Positions 44,406-53,132 of a stretch of DNA of 64,000 bases are shown here, piece after piece; positions within the stretch are counted from its first letter, which is position 1, and each line of letters begins with the position of its first letter. The position numbers and the translations under genes are program-made. A model generated the notes under the pieces. It saw only the letters and a list, made by a program, of their open reading frames with translations. It was not told the DNA's origin and did no database searches. Source of the DNA: Spirochaeta cellobiosiphila DSM 17781 (GTDB lineage Bacteria > Spirochaetota > Spirochaetia > DSM-17781); assembly GCF_000426705.1 (NCBI RefSeq), contig NZ_KE384557.1:261758-325757 (forward strand). The letters run 5' to 3'.

Positions 44406-45420
44406 AATCGTCCTTTAAAGTAATATTGGGTATCTCAAAGATATGGGTATCCAAGTTTATACTTCCTTCCACAGGAAGCCAAGCTACAATAAATCGGTTT
44501 GGGTTGTGGATTTGGACATATTTACCATTGGCTCTTGTAAAATAGCTACCTGCAATGGGACGATGGCCTCCAAAGTGGAAGACCTTATCCGTTTTTCCCA
44601 GAAAGTGTTCCAAACTTCGGTTGACACTATCCTTTTCAGCTTCCTCATTTGCTGTCCAGGTTAGACCATAGATAACTTCCGGTTTCGTTCGGTAATTGAT
44701 GATTTCCTCTGTGTTGTAGAAACGGGCTGGTTCGGCATGGGTGACGATAAAGTGACTTCCCAAGGCCATTAGAGGCAGGTTTGCTTCAAAATCATAGTAG
44801 CTGGCAAAAAAATCATCACTCATATACATCTGAACCCAGTCGGTTACCATTTGTCCTTCCATGGCGAACTTGCCAAAGGGATAGTTCCCATTACCATTTT
44901 CATTGGCTATGTTTTCATGATTACCTTTCAGAAAATGAAAATGCTGGGGAAAAGCGATCTTGAGTTCAATGATCATTTCCATTAACCCTAAGCTTTCCCT
45001 CATCTCTGCATCCATGTATTTATGTTTTCGGAATCCTCCCTGGAATTCTTCGAAAGCCTGAAGCCATCGATTCCTGACTCGTCCTTCCCCATGGAAACCA
45101 TCACCGACACAAACGATCTGAAGGTCCCCTCTGGTAAGCCGTTCCAATACTGTACTTCCGTTAAAGTCACAAGCTTCCATAAGGGATAGAATAAAGTCCA
45201 TGCGAGCATGAAGATCAGGAATGATAATCGTCTCGACAGGAAGGAGTTTTATTAACCCTCCGGGCAGACCTCCCTGATCAACAGGACGCATATCCTGATC
45301 CTCAGTCATCAGGATCCCATTCACTTGATCCACTTTTTGTAAATAACTCACAGGATCGAGGACTTTTTTGCGAAAGAAGATAGTTTTTAGTCGGTCCAGC
45401 ATTTTCTTGTAATCGGTCAT
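44398..45420 (-). CDS. Second calcineurin-like metallophosphoesterase, coupled to the kinase gene
   Basis: A 340-residue enzyme with PPP-type motifs: IIIPDLHARMDF (about 65-76), CVGDGFHGEGR, LKGNHENIANE, VTHAEPA and FGGHRPIAGS. Compared with the enzyme at 36.5 kb the first motif is PDLH rather than GDLH, and the arrangement differs, so they are not recent copies. The end overlaps the kinase start by 8 nt. The order phosphoesterase-kinase-FHA fits the eraser for kinase products, which elsewhere is usually a PP2C enzyme; none is seen here. The true substrate is not known. Confidence 0.85.
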   Translation of the reverse strand: MTDYKKMLDRLKTIFFRKKVLDPVSYLQKVDQVNGILMTEDQDMRPVDQGGLPGGLIKLLPVETIIIPDLHARMDFILSLMEACDFNGSTVLERLTRGDLQIVCVGDGFHGEGRVRNRWLQAFEEFQGGFRKHKYMDAEMRESLGLMEMIIELKIAFPQHFHFLKGNHENIANENGNGNYPFGKFAMEGQMVTDWVQMYMSDDFFASYYDFEANLPLMALGSHFIVTHAEPARFYNTEEIINYRTKPEVIYGLTWTANEEAEKDSVNRSLEHFLGKTDKVFHFGGHRPIAGSYFTRANGKYVQIHNPNRFIVAWLPVEGSINLDTHIFEIPNITLKDDYA

Positions 45421-45426
45421 TATCTA

Positions 45427-45957
45427 TTAATCAACCACCATTGTTTTATTTACTTCAATAAAGTTCTCTGTAATGATCATTGTTGCTTCATCAAGAATAC
45501 TTTCCTCATCGGCAGGATCCATATCTTCTTTTAGAATAGCTATCTGATAGATAGGAGAACTCTTCTTGATTGGTCCTTTGGAAAAATGTACTTCTCCGTC
45601 TATAACAATGTCCTCTGTTAATTCAGAGTCCGCATTTTCTGCCGCTTCAGGAACGTCTTCTCTTAGGCCGATGCTGGCATAGGAAGCCTTACGATTGCCT
45701 TCCATTAATGGTCCAATATTCACTAAGGAACCTGAATAAGTGAGAACCAGGGCTCCTTTTGGATCATCCTTGGCCAGCTCCTCTACCGTGATAAGTCCTA
45801 GTTTCTCTAGCTCTTGTTCAAAGGCTTCCTGTTTTTCCAGCCACCCTCCGCTTAGTAGTTCAAGACTATCATCGTTATCCGGAAGACCTGCTATTTTGAC
45901 CAGTCTTTTAATATGATCCTGTAATTTGACTGGAATTTGTTGAAAATTATCACCCAT
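45427..45957 (-). CDS. Hypothetical acidic protein, first gene of the kinase operon
   Basis: About 176 residues, unknown family. The N-terminal third is helical (IPVKLQDHIKRLVKIAGLPD, EKQEAFEQELEKLGL), the rest is acidic with strand-like stretches (KGALVLTYSGSLVNIGPL, IYQIAILKED, TMIITENFIEVNKTMVVD). I start it at the ATG at 45957, five bases after AGGAGGAAA; the longer frame adds six residues across that ribosome-binding site. It ends 6 nt before the phosphoesterase gene. It could be a soluble regulator or substrate of the kinase pair. Confidence 0.68.
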   Translation of the reverse strand: MGDNFQQIPVKLQDHIKRLVKIAGLPDNDDSLELLSGGWLEKQEAFEQELEKLGLITVEELAKDDPKGALVLTYSGSLVNIGPLMEGNRKASYASIGLREDVPEAAENADSELTEDIVIDGEVHFSKGPIKKSSPIYQIAILKEDMDPADEESILDEATMIITENFIEVNKTMVVD

Positions 45958-46039
45958 CGTATTTCCTCCTGACATTGGCTTAATTCTTGATTCATAATGT
46001 AGGACTTGTTCTACTGATTATCCAGTGTTGTTTCCTATT

Positions 46040-46085
46040 TATACCAAAAGGTATACCTTGTTATCTTTTTCCGTGATATTATTAT
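46040..46085 (+). promoter_or_regulatory. Possible promoter with palindrome before the FHA gene
   Basis: TTGTTA (46058-46063), a 16-nt spacer and TATTAT (46080-46085) form a plausible promoter. TATACC-AAAA-GGTATA (46040-46055) is a palindrome just upstream. The -10 lies five bases before the ATG at 46091, so the FHA mRNA may be leaderless. Confidence 0.4.
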
Positions 46086-46090
46086 TGTGT

Positions 46091-46420
46091 ATGGACGAGA
46101 CACTCTATAAACGTAGTCCTCAGGGACAAAATAAACAACAACAAAAGGGCCGTCTCTTTATTGGGAACCGCTCTGTTAACTTTACTAAGGACATTTATAT
46201 TGGCAGGGGAGAGGATAATCAGATCGTTTTAGATAAGGATGATCAGATATCCCGTCAGCATGCTCTTATCAGGGTTTTAGCAGGGAGAGCCTATATCAAA
46301 GACCTTAATAGTACGAATGGTACCTATGTTAACGGCCAGCCCCTTCCTAAAGGGAAGTTAGTTCCTTTAAATCTTGAATCTGTAATACGAATTGGGAACA
46401 CATCCATTCGCTATGCCTAA
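46091..46420 (+). CDS. Stand-alone canonical FHA-domain protein
   Basis: A 109-residue protein that is almost entirely one FHA domain. All phosphothreonine-binding residues are present: IYIGRGEDNQIVL (Gly-Arg), ISRQHALIR (Ser, His) and LNSTNGTYVNG (Asn). It should bind phosphothreonine peptides made by the adjacent PknB-type kinase. I prefer the ATG at 46091; a GTG at 46025 would add a hydrophobic 22-residue lead. No ribosome-binding site is seen in front of the ATG. It is divergent from the kinase operon and overlaps the peptidase gene by 8 nt. Confidence 0.85.
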   Translation: MDETLYKRSPQGQNKQQQKGRLFIGNRSVNFTKDIYIGRGEDNQIVLDKDDQISRQHALIRVLAGRAYIKDLNSTNGTYVNGQPLPKGKLVPLNLESVIRIGNTSIRYA

Positions 46421-47702
46421 GCTTTGCTTAACCCTTCTTGTTCTACTCCTCTTTATGGGGTGTTCCCTCTTTACCTTGGAAGAGGGAGAACCTTCTAAAA
46501 CAAGCTGGACTCTTATGATTTATGCCAGTGGGGATAATAATCTCGATAATGATCTTCTTGATGATTTTCAGGAAATGGAAGCAGCCATCACAAGTGATTA
46601 TCTCAATGTTATTCTTTTAATAGACCTAAGTACAGCCAATACTGCTGGTATTGGCTTTAGTGATACCCGGGCTTATCGTATTCAACATGATGAGGATGAT
46701 AATTCCATAGGCTCAGAAGAATTAGAGATCGGACCCTTAGCCTTGTATACCTCTTCCCAGGAAGAGCTTGATCTGGCCAATCCTGATACTCTGAGTAGCT
46801 TTGTGAGTTGGTGTAAGGGGAATTATCCTGCTGACCATTATGCTCTTATCATGGAAGGCCATGGGGATGGCTGGTATAATGAGTCCTCTTATAACTCTGG
46901 AATCAGTGCAATGGGGGTAGGTCATGATGAAGATGATGGCCAGGGAAGTTCTACTTATCATTACCTTAGTCCCGGGGATATAGAGACTGCCCTCACAGGC
47001 AATGAAGTGGATATAATAGGCTTTGATGCCTGTCTTATGGGGACAGGAGAGACTCTTTATCAGTTAAGAGATATTGCAGATTTTGCCTGGGCCAATCCCT
47101 ATCCTGTTCCCGGTTATGGGAATAATTACCGTATTCTCCTGGAACACCTTGATCAAAGGCGTTCCTCTGTTGCTTCCTTTGGCTGGGGATACTTAAGTGC
47201 CTATGATGAGGCTTATGGTAATACCATTTTCAATGGGTCTTATCGAATGGATACATGTAATGTTGCTCTCTATGATCTATCCAAAATGAGCCAGTTTATC
47301 GAAAGTTCTGTCTTTGCTAAGTGGAATATCCTTTTGATGGATAAAATGGCCCGTATCAGTGAGGAGCAGGCAAATGGCCTGGCTATTGTTGATGATACTT
47401 CCCAATATATTATAAAAGATCCTGATAACTCTCAATTTCACTATAGGGATCTATTGGAACTGTATCGTTGGGCTGATAATACGAGTCTTGATCTGCCTGA
47501 TTTCGGAGGTTTTATTAAAACCTATAAATCCTACTATGCCTCAAGTTCAGATTCGGAGGCAGATTATCATTTAGGTATATATTTCCCTACGACAAAAATA
47601 ACTGAAGGTGATTTGTCTGATGACTTATCCGCCTATCGAAGTTCTCTGGATTTTGCTGATACCAATTGGGATGAGCTGATCGAGGCTTATCTGCTCCCTT
47701 AG
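46413..47702 (+). CDS. Clostripain-family (C11) cysteine peptidase lipoprotein
   Basis: About 429 residues. A lipoprotein signal (MPKLCLTLLVLLLFMGC) is followed by a caspase-like C11 domain: SWTLMIYASGDNNLD, the catalytic His in YALIMEGHGDGW (about 155) and the catalytic Cys in IIGFDACLMGTGET (about 214). The family cleaves after Arg or Lys and is usually self-processed. The signal places it in the envelope. The ATG at 46413 overlaps the end of the FHA gene by 8 nt; the frame extends a few codons further, but the signal peptide begins here. A strong terminator follows. Confidence 0.88.
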   Translation: MPKLCLTLLVLLLFMGCSLFTLEEGEPSKTSWTLMIYASGDNNLDNDLLDDFQEMEAAITSDYLNVILLIDLSTANTAGIGFSDTRAYRIQHDEDDNSIGSEELEIGPLALYTSSQEELDLANPDTLSSFVSWCKGNYPADHYALIMEGHGDGWYNESSYNSGISAMGVGHDEDDGQGSSTYHYLSPGDIETALTGNEVDIIGFDACLMGTGETLYQLRDIADFAWANPYPVPGYGNNYRILLEHLDQRRSSVASFGWGYLSAYDEAYGNTIFNGSYRMDTCNVALYDLSKMSQFIESSVFAKWNILLMDKMARISEEQANGLAIVDDTSQYIIKDPDNSQFHYRDLLELYRWADNTSLDLPDFGGFIKTYKSYYASSSDSEADYHLGIYFPTTKITEGDLSDDLSAYRSSLDFADTNWDELIEAYLLP

Positions 47703-47733
47703 TCTGTTTTTTATCGTTAATAAGCTAACAGAA

Positions 47734-47757
47734 ACCCCTCCTAGAGGGGCTTTTTTA
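47734..47757 (+). terminator. Rho-independent terminator after the peptidase gene
   Basis: A CCCCTC-CTA-GAGGGG stem-loop (47735-47749) is followed by C and a run of six T. Confidence 0.9.
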
Positions 47758-47777
47758 GATTATAAGCCTTAGAGAAG

Positions 47778-47871
47778 AATCTCGAAAGGGCCTTTCGAGA
47801 AAGTTTAAAGGCCCTTTAAAAAAAATTGAAAGGCCCTTTCGAGATTATTTAATAGACCTTTAAAGATCTTT
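47778..47871. repeat. Cluster of nested palindromes with two alternative folds
   Basis: Three local hairpins: TCTCGAAAGG-G-CCTTTCGAGA (47780-47800), TTTAAAGG-C-CCTTTAAA (47804-47820) and GAAAGG-C-CCTTTC (47828-47840). In addition the outer halves of the first and third pair over 15 bp (47778-47792 with 47832-47846), enclosing the second. CTTTAAAG and AAAGATCTTT follow at 47858-47871. It lies between two terminators of convergent genes, so it is neither coding nor needed for termination. A REP-like repeat is one possibility. Confidence 0.7.
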
Positions 47872-47910
47872 CACTAGCTCACTGAAAATCCAAACTAGTG
47901 CTCAGGGCAC

Positions 47911-47946
47911 AAAAAAAGGACTAACTTACGATCATAAGTCAGTCCT
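47911..47946 (-). terminator. Rho-independent terminator of ilvD
   Basis: On the minus strand AGGACT (with an inner ACTTA/TAAGT pairing) and AGTCCT (47917-47946) are followed by seven T. It lies 14 nt after the ilvD stop. Confidence 0.88.
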
Positions 47947-47959
47947 CTTCTCCTGGAAT

Positions 47960-49789
47960 TTATTCAGGTAAGACGCGCATAGCCCCTTCATCAGCACTGG
48001 CGGCATGAAGACCATACAGCTTCAAAGCCTGGCTTACTTGACGATCCCTTCCTCTTGGTTTGAAGGCTTGCTTACCAAAGGCTTCTTCTTCCTTACGACG
48101 TTTGTCTAGTTCCGCATCGCTTAACTTCACATTGATAGAGCGGTTGGGGATGCTGATCTCAATCGTATCTCCATCCTTGATCAGACCAATGGTTCCCCCA
48201 GCTGCTGCTTCGGGACTGGCATGGCCAATGCTAAGACCGGAAGTCCCTCCAGAGAAACGTCCATCTGTAATCAGAGCGCAATCTTTACCTAGACCCATGG
48301 ATTTGAGATAGGAAGTGGGATACAGCATCTCTTGCATTCCCGGTCCCCCCTTAGGTCCTTCATAGCGGATGATGACCACATCTCCTTTGACAACTTTACC
48401 TCCCAGTATCGCCTCAACAGCATCATCCTGACTTTCGTAGACTTTGGCAGGTCCTGTAAAGTTGAAGATACTTTCATCTACACCGGCAGTTTTAACAATA
48501 CAGCCTTTTTGCGCTATATTACCAAAGAGAACGGCCAGTCCTCCGTCTTTATAGTAAGCGTGATCTATATCTCTTAGACAGCCTGCTTCTCGATCCAGGT
48601 CTAATTCCTTGAACTGACTGTTCTGACTTCCCATAACAAGGTTAAAGACACCTGCCGGGGCAGATTTGGATATTCTTATTCCTTCGACAGGATTATTTCT
48701 TCTAATATCATGATTCTCAATGGCCTCTGACAGGCTGGGGTAGTCTACACGGCCTACAGAAGTATCCAGTAAGCCGCCTCGTTCCAATTCTCCCAGAATA
48801 CTAAGAATTCCTCCCGCTCTGTTCACATCTTCAATATGATAATGACTATTGGGTGCTACTTTACAGAGGCAGGGAACCTTACGGCTTAACTTATCCATGT
48901 CAGACATGGTGAAATCCACCTCTGCTGCTCTGGCAATAGCCAGTAGGTGGAGAACCGTATTGGTGGATCCTCCCATGGCGATGTCCAGGGTCATAGCATT
49001 AGTAAAGGCTGCCTTTGTGGCAATGGCTCTTGGAAGAACTTTGTCGTTCCCCTCCCGGTAATATTCCCAGGCAAGGTTAACAATCCTTTCGGCCGCCTTA
49101 TCGAAGAGTTCTAATCTATTGGCATGGGTCGCCACAATGGTTCCATTCCCCGGGAGAGCTAATCCCAAAGCCTCATTGAGGCAGTTCATCGAATTGGCTG
49201 TAAACATTCCGGAACAGGAGCCGCAAGTCGGACAGGCATTACGTTCTACCTGTTCTAATAAATTATCATCTACCCGATGATCGGCACCCATAACGATGGC
49301 ATCTACCAGGTCATATTTATCATCACCAACTTTTCCTGCTTCCATAGGTCCACCGGACACAAAGATGGTTGGTATATTCAGGCGCATGGCTCCAATGAGC
49401 ATTCCCGGAGTTATCTTGTCACAATTGGATATACAAATAAGAGCATCTGCCTTGTGGGCGTTGACCATATATTCCACAGAGTCCGCAATAAGTTCTCTTG
49501 AAGGGAGGGAGTAAAGCATACCGTCATGGCCCATAGCAATACCGTCATCAATGGCAATGGTGTTGAATTCGGCAGCAAAGCATCCTAATTCTTCAATCTT
49601 TTTCTTAACCCTCTGACCTATATCGTGGAGGTGAACGTGGCCGGGGACGAATTGAGTAAAAGAATTGGCAATAGCAATAATAGGTTTACCGAATTGTTCT
49701 TCCTTGACTCCATTAGCCCGCCAAAGGGCTCTGGCTCCTGACATATTACGTCCAACTGTTGTTGTAGCGCTTCTTAATTGATATCCCAT
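47960..49789 (-). CDS. ilvD: Dihydroxy-acid dehydratase
   Basis: A 609-residue iron-sulfur enzyme of valine, isoleucine and pantothenate synthesis, which dehydrates 2,3-dihydroxy acids to 2-keto acids. The [Fe-S] cysteines occur in [13 protein letters not shown] (about 122) and [20 protein letters not shown] (about 188-207). Also present are [15 protein letters not shown] and the C-terminal [19 protein letters not shown]. Length fits the bacterial long form. No other ilv or leu gene is in the window. It is divergent from an Rrf2 regulator, and an AAGGAGG site precedes the ATG. Confidence 0.97.
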   Translation of the reverse strand: MGYQLRSATTTVGRNMSGARALWRANGVKEEQFGKPIIAIANSFTQFVPGHVHLHDIGQRVKKKIEELGCFAAEFNTIAIDDGIAMGHDGMLYSLPSRELIADSVEYMVNAHKADALICISNCDKITPGMLIGAMRLNIPTIFVSGGPMEAGKVGDDKYDLVDAIVMGADHRVDDNLLEQVERNACPTCGSCSGMFTANSMNCLNEALGLALPGNGTIVATHANRLELFDKAAERIVNLAWEYYREGNDKVLPRAIATKAAFTNAMTLDIAMGGSTNTVLHLLAIARAAEVDFTMSDMDKLSRKVPCLCKVAPNSHYHIEDVNRAGGILSILGELERGGLLDTSVGRVDYPSLSEAIENHDIRRNNPVEGIRISKSAPAGVFNLVMGSQNSQFKELDLDREAGCLRDIDHAYYKDGGLAVLFGNIAQKGCIVKTAGVDESIFNFTGPAKVYESQDDAVEAILGGKVVKGDVVIIRYEGPKGGPGMQEMLYPTSYLKSMGLGKDCALITDGRFSGGTSGLSIGHASPEAAAGGTIGLIKDGDTIEISIPNRSINVKLSDAELDKRRKEEEAFGKQAFKPRGRDRQVSQALKLYGLHAASADEGAMRVLPE

Positions 49790-49901
49790 AGGGACCTCCT
49801 TAATTCGTTCTGTTATGTTACCTTAGAGCTCGTTGCTTATCAAGAAAAAACCATGCATTAGTGTTGTGATATGCACAATGTTAAGTTGTAATATGATAAA
49901 C

Positions 49902-49949
49902 TTGACAAGAGCGGTCGGGATAGTTAGTTTTAAGTTAAAACGTCGGGAT
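49902..49949 (+). promoter_or_regulatory. Promoter and symmetric operator of the rrf2-type gene
   Basis: TTGACA (49902-49907), a 17-nt spacer and TAGTTT (49925-49930) form the promoter. A perfect palindrome GTTTTAA-G-TTAAAAC (49927-49941) covers the -10 and the expected start. It is flanked by two direct copies of GTCGGGAT (49914-49921 and 49942-49949). Autoregulation by the Rrf2 protein is likely. Confidence 0.6.
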
Positions 49950-50009
49950 GACTTTTCCAGGTTTATAGGTTAGTCTTAGTATAACCATATCCCTTTCAAG
50001 GAGTAATTT

Positions 50010-50423
50010 TTGTTCACCATATCAGCTAAGGGATTGTACGGCATATCAGCCGTCATCTATCTGACAGAAAACTATCAAAGCGGATCGGTGCAGATCAAGG
50101 ATATATCCAAGCAAAAGGATATACCCCAGCATTATCTAGAACAGTTATTAGTTCTCTTAAAAAGAGGGGGTCTTGTAAAAAGTTTTAGAGGAGCCAAGGG
50201 GGGCTATGCCTTAGCCAAATCCCCTTCTGCTATAACCTTACTGGACGTTCTTGAAGTGTTAGAAGGCTCTTTGTCTCTGACACGGGAAAGGACAAAGCCC
50301 TCACAAATTGATTTTGTATGGGAAGATTTAACATTGATCATTAAGAATTATCTGGATATCACCATGGATAAATTGATTGATGAGATTCAAAAACGGGGAG
50401 AACAGTTCATCTACACTATTTAA
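50010..50423 (+). CDS. Rrf2-family transcriptional regulator without cysteines (CymR-like)
   Basis: A 137-residue Rrf2 regulator. The winged helix is clear: ISAKGLYGISAVIYLTENY, VQIKDISKQKDIPQHYLEQLLVLLKRGGLVKSFRGAKGGYALAKSPSAITLLDVLEVLEG (two helices, recognition helix and wing). Iron-sulfur members (IscR, NsrR) have three cysteines near residue 92-106; this protein has none, as in CymR, which senses cysteine supply through CysK. The neighbouring TauE-type permease and the cysK operon at 11.7 kb make a sulfur link attractive but unproven. Start TTG with AAGGAG upstream. It overlaps the permease gene by 8 nt, tail to tail. Confidence 0.88.
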   Translation: MFTISAKGLYGISAVIYLTENYQSGSVQIKDISKQKDIPQHYLEQLLVLLKRGGLVKSFRGAKGGYALAKSPSAITLLDVLEVLEGSLSLTRERTKPSQIDFVWEDLTLIIKNYLDITMDKLIDEIQKRGEQFIYTI

Positions 50424-51171
50424 GTAGAATGGCTATCCCTGCTCCTATTAATATAATGATCAATAAGATTTGAATGACCTTAACGGGAATCTTCTGGGAC
50501 AAATGCGCTCCCAGATAGGCTCCCCCTACCACTCCCGGTATCAGAGGAAGCGCTATGGAGTAGTCTACATGGCTGGACATAATATGGGCTATGGAAGAGA
50601 TTCCTAAGGTCAGTCCGGCGACAATGCTGGCTGTTCCAACGGCAAAACGCTCTGGTAGTCTTAATATAATCAGGAATGACAGTAGAATAATCGACCCGGA
50701 TATACTGGTGGCTCCCATCAGGAACCCCGTAATGACTCCCAAGAGGGGACTGGCTATGATTTGCCAGTTTTGTATAGAAAAAGAGGCATCTTCTTCATTT
50801 TTCCTGAATAATCGAATAATCAGAAAGAGGGAGGATCCAATAATGAGGACTCCCATAATAATACTTAAGGGGAGGTATTCATTGACTACCTTCCCATGAA
50901 GCCCGGTAAAAAAGGCAACAGGAAAGCTTGTGATCATAAAGGGAATGGCTATCTTTGGTTGTAGATAGCCATTTTTATAATGTTTTAAGGCGCCGGATAT
51001 CATCATAACAGTACCGGCTACACTCATGGTTCCTATGGCCATTAAAGGCTCTAAATGAAAAAGAAAGATAAGGGATGGTGTTCCTATAAGTCCTGTTCCT
51101 ACTGCTGTAGAACCAACTATCATTCCCAGGAAGATCCCCCACAGGAGAACCAAGAGTGTCATTATGATCAT
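50416..51171 (-). CDS. TauE/SafE-family membrane permease
   Basis: A 251-residue protein with about eight membrane helices and the two inverted repeats of the TauE/SafE family (GTGLIGTPSLIFLFHLEPLMAIGT in the first and GFLMGATSISGSIILLSFLII in the second). Family members move sulfite, sulfoacetate or other small organosulfur anions, usually outward. The start ATG overlaps the stop of the phosphohexomutase gene (ATGA), so it is co-translated with it. The substrate is not known. Confidence 0.87.
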   Translation of the reverse strand: MIIMTLLVLLWGIFLGMIVGSTAVGTGLIGTPSLIFLFHLEPLMAIGTMSVAGTVMMISGALKHYKNGYLQPKIAIPFMITSFPVAFFTGLHGKVVNEYLPLSIIMGVLIIGSSLFLIIRLFRKNEEDASFSIQNWQIIASPLLGVITGFLMGATSISGSIILLSFLIILRLPERFAVGTASIVAGLTLGISSIAHIMSSHVDYSIALPLIPGVVGGAYLGAHLSQKIPVKVIQILLIIILIGAGIAILLK

Positions 51172-53078
51172 GATAGGGACTCCTGATTCTTCTTATCCGC
51201 TTCTATAACGAGATTCCTATGCCATTGGAGGAGGGCTTTTTCCTGGGCAGGTTCTGAGCTTTTCACATCCACCATAACCCGGAATACTGGTTCTGTAGCC
51301 GATCCTCGCATCCATAGATAAGCAATTGGCTCGCCTTCTTTGTTACGGAAAAGGATTTTAAATCCTCCCTTTTCCAAGCCCGAGCGGTAATCAGGTCCAA
51401 AACCTTCTTTGACCTCTCCCCCTTCATAGTTGATTTCTTCCCAGCTATGAATACCGAATTGGGATTCTAACTGGGTAGCTTCTCCCTTCCATTTGTCCAG
51501 GAAGAGGCTTTCATAGGATTTCTTTAGTTGACCATGATTAGTGCTTTTGATTTTAAGAATAGCTTCTGCTTCATAGGCAGAGGTAGTAATCCAGGAGGGA
51601 AGAGTCTTACGAATGTCCGTGAGGCTAAAGTCATCCTTATAAGCTTCTGCTTGACCAGACTTCTTACACCACATCTCGAATAAACCAGGACCTTGATCAT
51701 CCTTAACCAGATTCATGAGTTTAATAAGGGCTCCAATCGTATTAAGGGGGTCTCGCACAGCAGCAGGATGGGTAATGTTTCCTCCATTCGATCCTTCACC
51801 CAATAGGGGAACGTAGTATCCCTGAGAGCGAAGGAGATTGGCTTTTCCCACCACATTTGCTTCTCCTACTTCGGCTCTGTGCAGTTCCGCTCCAAAAGCC
51901 CGGCAGATATCATCGATTCTCATAGACGTGGGCCCGTTCACCACAATGGCCGTCTTCCCTTGATCCTGTGAGAATCCCCTTTGCTTTTTGTATTCGCTTT
52001 CCCCCAATAGGGATAAACAGGATAGGGCAAAGACCTCTTGGGCTTCTAATATCTCGGCTAATCCGGTGTTAGGATTGATGGCGACAATATTACCTCTGTC
52101 CCCATCGTTATCGGGTACATAGCCAAGAGTATAGGAGGGATCCTGTTGATAGAGCTTTTCCAGTTCATTCTTACACAGATCCAAACTTTGTCCTTCTGGA
52201 ACAATGCGGTGAACGATCTGGCGAGGTTTGTCATTCAGGAAGGATACTTTGATTCCTAATGAGGGAAGAAAATCCCTATCGATGGTGACCCCGCGAGCTG
52301 AACCATTGAGTTCTCCCAGTACGGATAGAGGCTTCTTTGTTAGTTTATTCTTAAGGCTTGACCAGTAAGTATCTTGTTTGGATCCTGGTTCTTCTTGGGT
52401 GTATACCAGTTTGCTAAAAGCCTCATAAGCTTGGAGGCTATTCCTTTTATACTTAGATGAGTCTCTGAAGATCTCTTCTTTTTGCTCACTGGGAAAGTTC
52501 TGAATCATATCTTTAATGGTCTCAAGACTGGTTATATCCTGGAGAACATTCTTGTATTGTTCGATCAGGGGATTCACTTCCGAAGCGGGGAGGACTCCTC
52601 CAGATGAGAGTCCAAACTTAGCACCATTGTGTCCAATGGGGTTATGACTGGCTGATATATAAGCAAAACCGGTGATATGCTCTGTGGTTTTGGCATAGGC
52701 CATGATCTCTGGTGCAGAGGCTATGAACAGATATTCCACGTTGATATCCAATTGTCGGAATACGGGAATCATGGCAGATGCCATGGCTGGCCCTGTGGGG
52801 CGAGCATCCAAGCCTAGAGCTACTGTGGGAGTTTGGGATTCTTTTAATAAACGTTGACCGAAGACATAGGCCATCCCAGCGGCTAGATAATAGTCGATTT
52901 CACTTAATTCCTCTGTGGGATCCTCTTCGTTATGGGAGGGGGCAAAAACTTTTCTCCACCCTGACGCGGACAGTATCATATCCTCTAAAGCTGTTTTTAT
53001 ATCACTTAGGGGGGGAAGGGTATCTCCCAAAGGTAAAGTTATAGGTCCATATGACAGACCTGTGTTTGTATCTAGCAT
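51168..53078 (-). CDS. Phosphohexomutase (phosphoglucomutase/phosphomannomutase family)
   Basis: A 636-residue alpha-D-phosphohexomutase. The phosphoserine loop is YISASHNPIGHNGAK (about 141-155), the metal loop PDNDGDRGNI (about 318-326), the sugar loop GEGSNGGN (about 424), and the phosphate-binding C-terminal RGSATEPVFRV. It is longer than the common 450-580 residues, with an extra N-terminal 60 and insertions. It would interconvert hexose 1- and 6-phosphates. It is divergent from nagA, so it may supply sugar phosphates with the nag genes. AAGGAGGAG precedes the ATG. Confidence 0.9.
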   Translation of the reverse strand: MLDTNTGLSYGPITLPLGDTLPPLSDIKTALEDMILSASGWRKVFAPSHNEEDPTEELSEIDYYLAAGMAYVFGQRLLKESQTPTVALGLDARPTGPAMASAMIPVFRQLDINVEYLFIASAPEIMAYAKTTEHITGFAYISASHNPIGHNGAKFGLSSGGVLPASEVNPLIEQYKNVLQDITSLETIKDMIQNFPSEQKEEIFRDSSKYKRNSLQAYEAFSKLVYTQEEPGSKQDTYWSSLKNKLTKKPLSVLGELNGSARGVTIDRDFLPSLGIKVSFLNDKPRQIVHRIVPEGQSLDLCKNELEKLYQQDPSYTLGYVPDNDGDRGNIVAINPNTGLAEILEAQEVFALSCLSLLGESEYKKQRGFSQDQGKTAIVVNGPTSMRIDDICRAFGAELHRAEVGEANVVGKANLLRSQGYYVPLLGEGSNGGNITHPAAVRDPLNTIGALIKLMNLVKDDQGPGLFEMWCKKSGQAEAYKDDFSLTDIRKTLPSWITTSAYEAEAILKIKSTNHGQLKKSYESLFLDKWKGEATQLESQFGIHSWEEINYEGGEVKEGFGPDYRSGLEKGGFKILFRNKEGEPIAYLWMRGSATEPVFRVMVDVKSSEPAQEKALLQWHRNLVIEADKKNQESLS

Positions 53079-53132
53079 GTCTCCTCCTTGTAATTATAAC
53101 GCCAAAGCTATAGTAACGGGCATTTATTATTT

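Noticed and set aside
46413-47702. C11 peptidase as an intracellular suicide effector of a conflict system
   Set aside because: It has a clear lipoprotein signal peptide, and no STAND NTPase or VMAP-type partner is encoded nearby.
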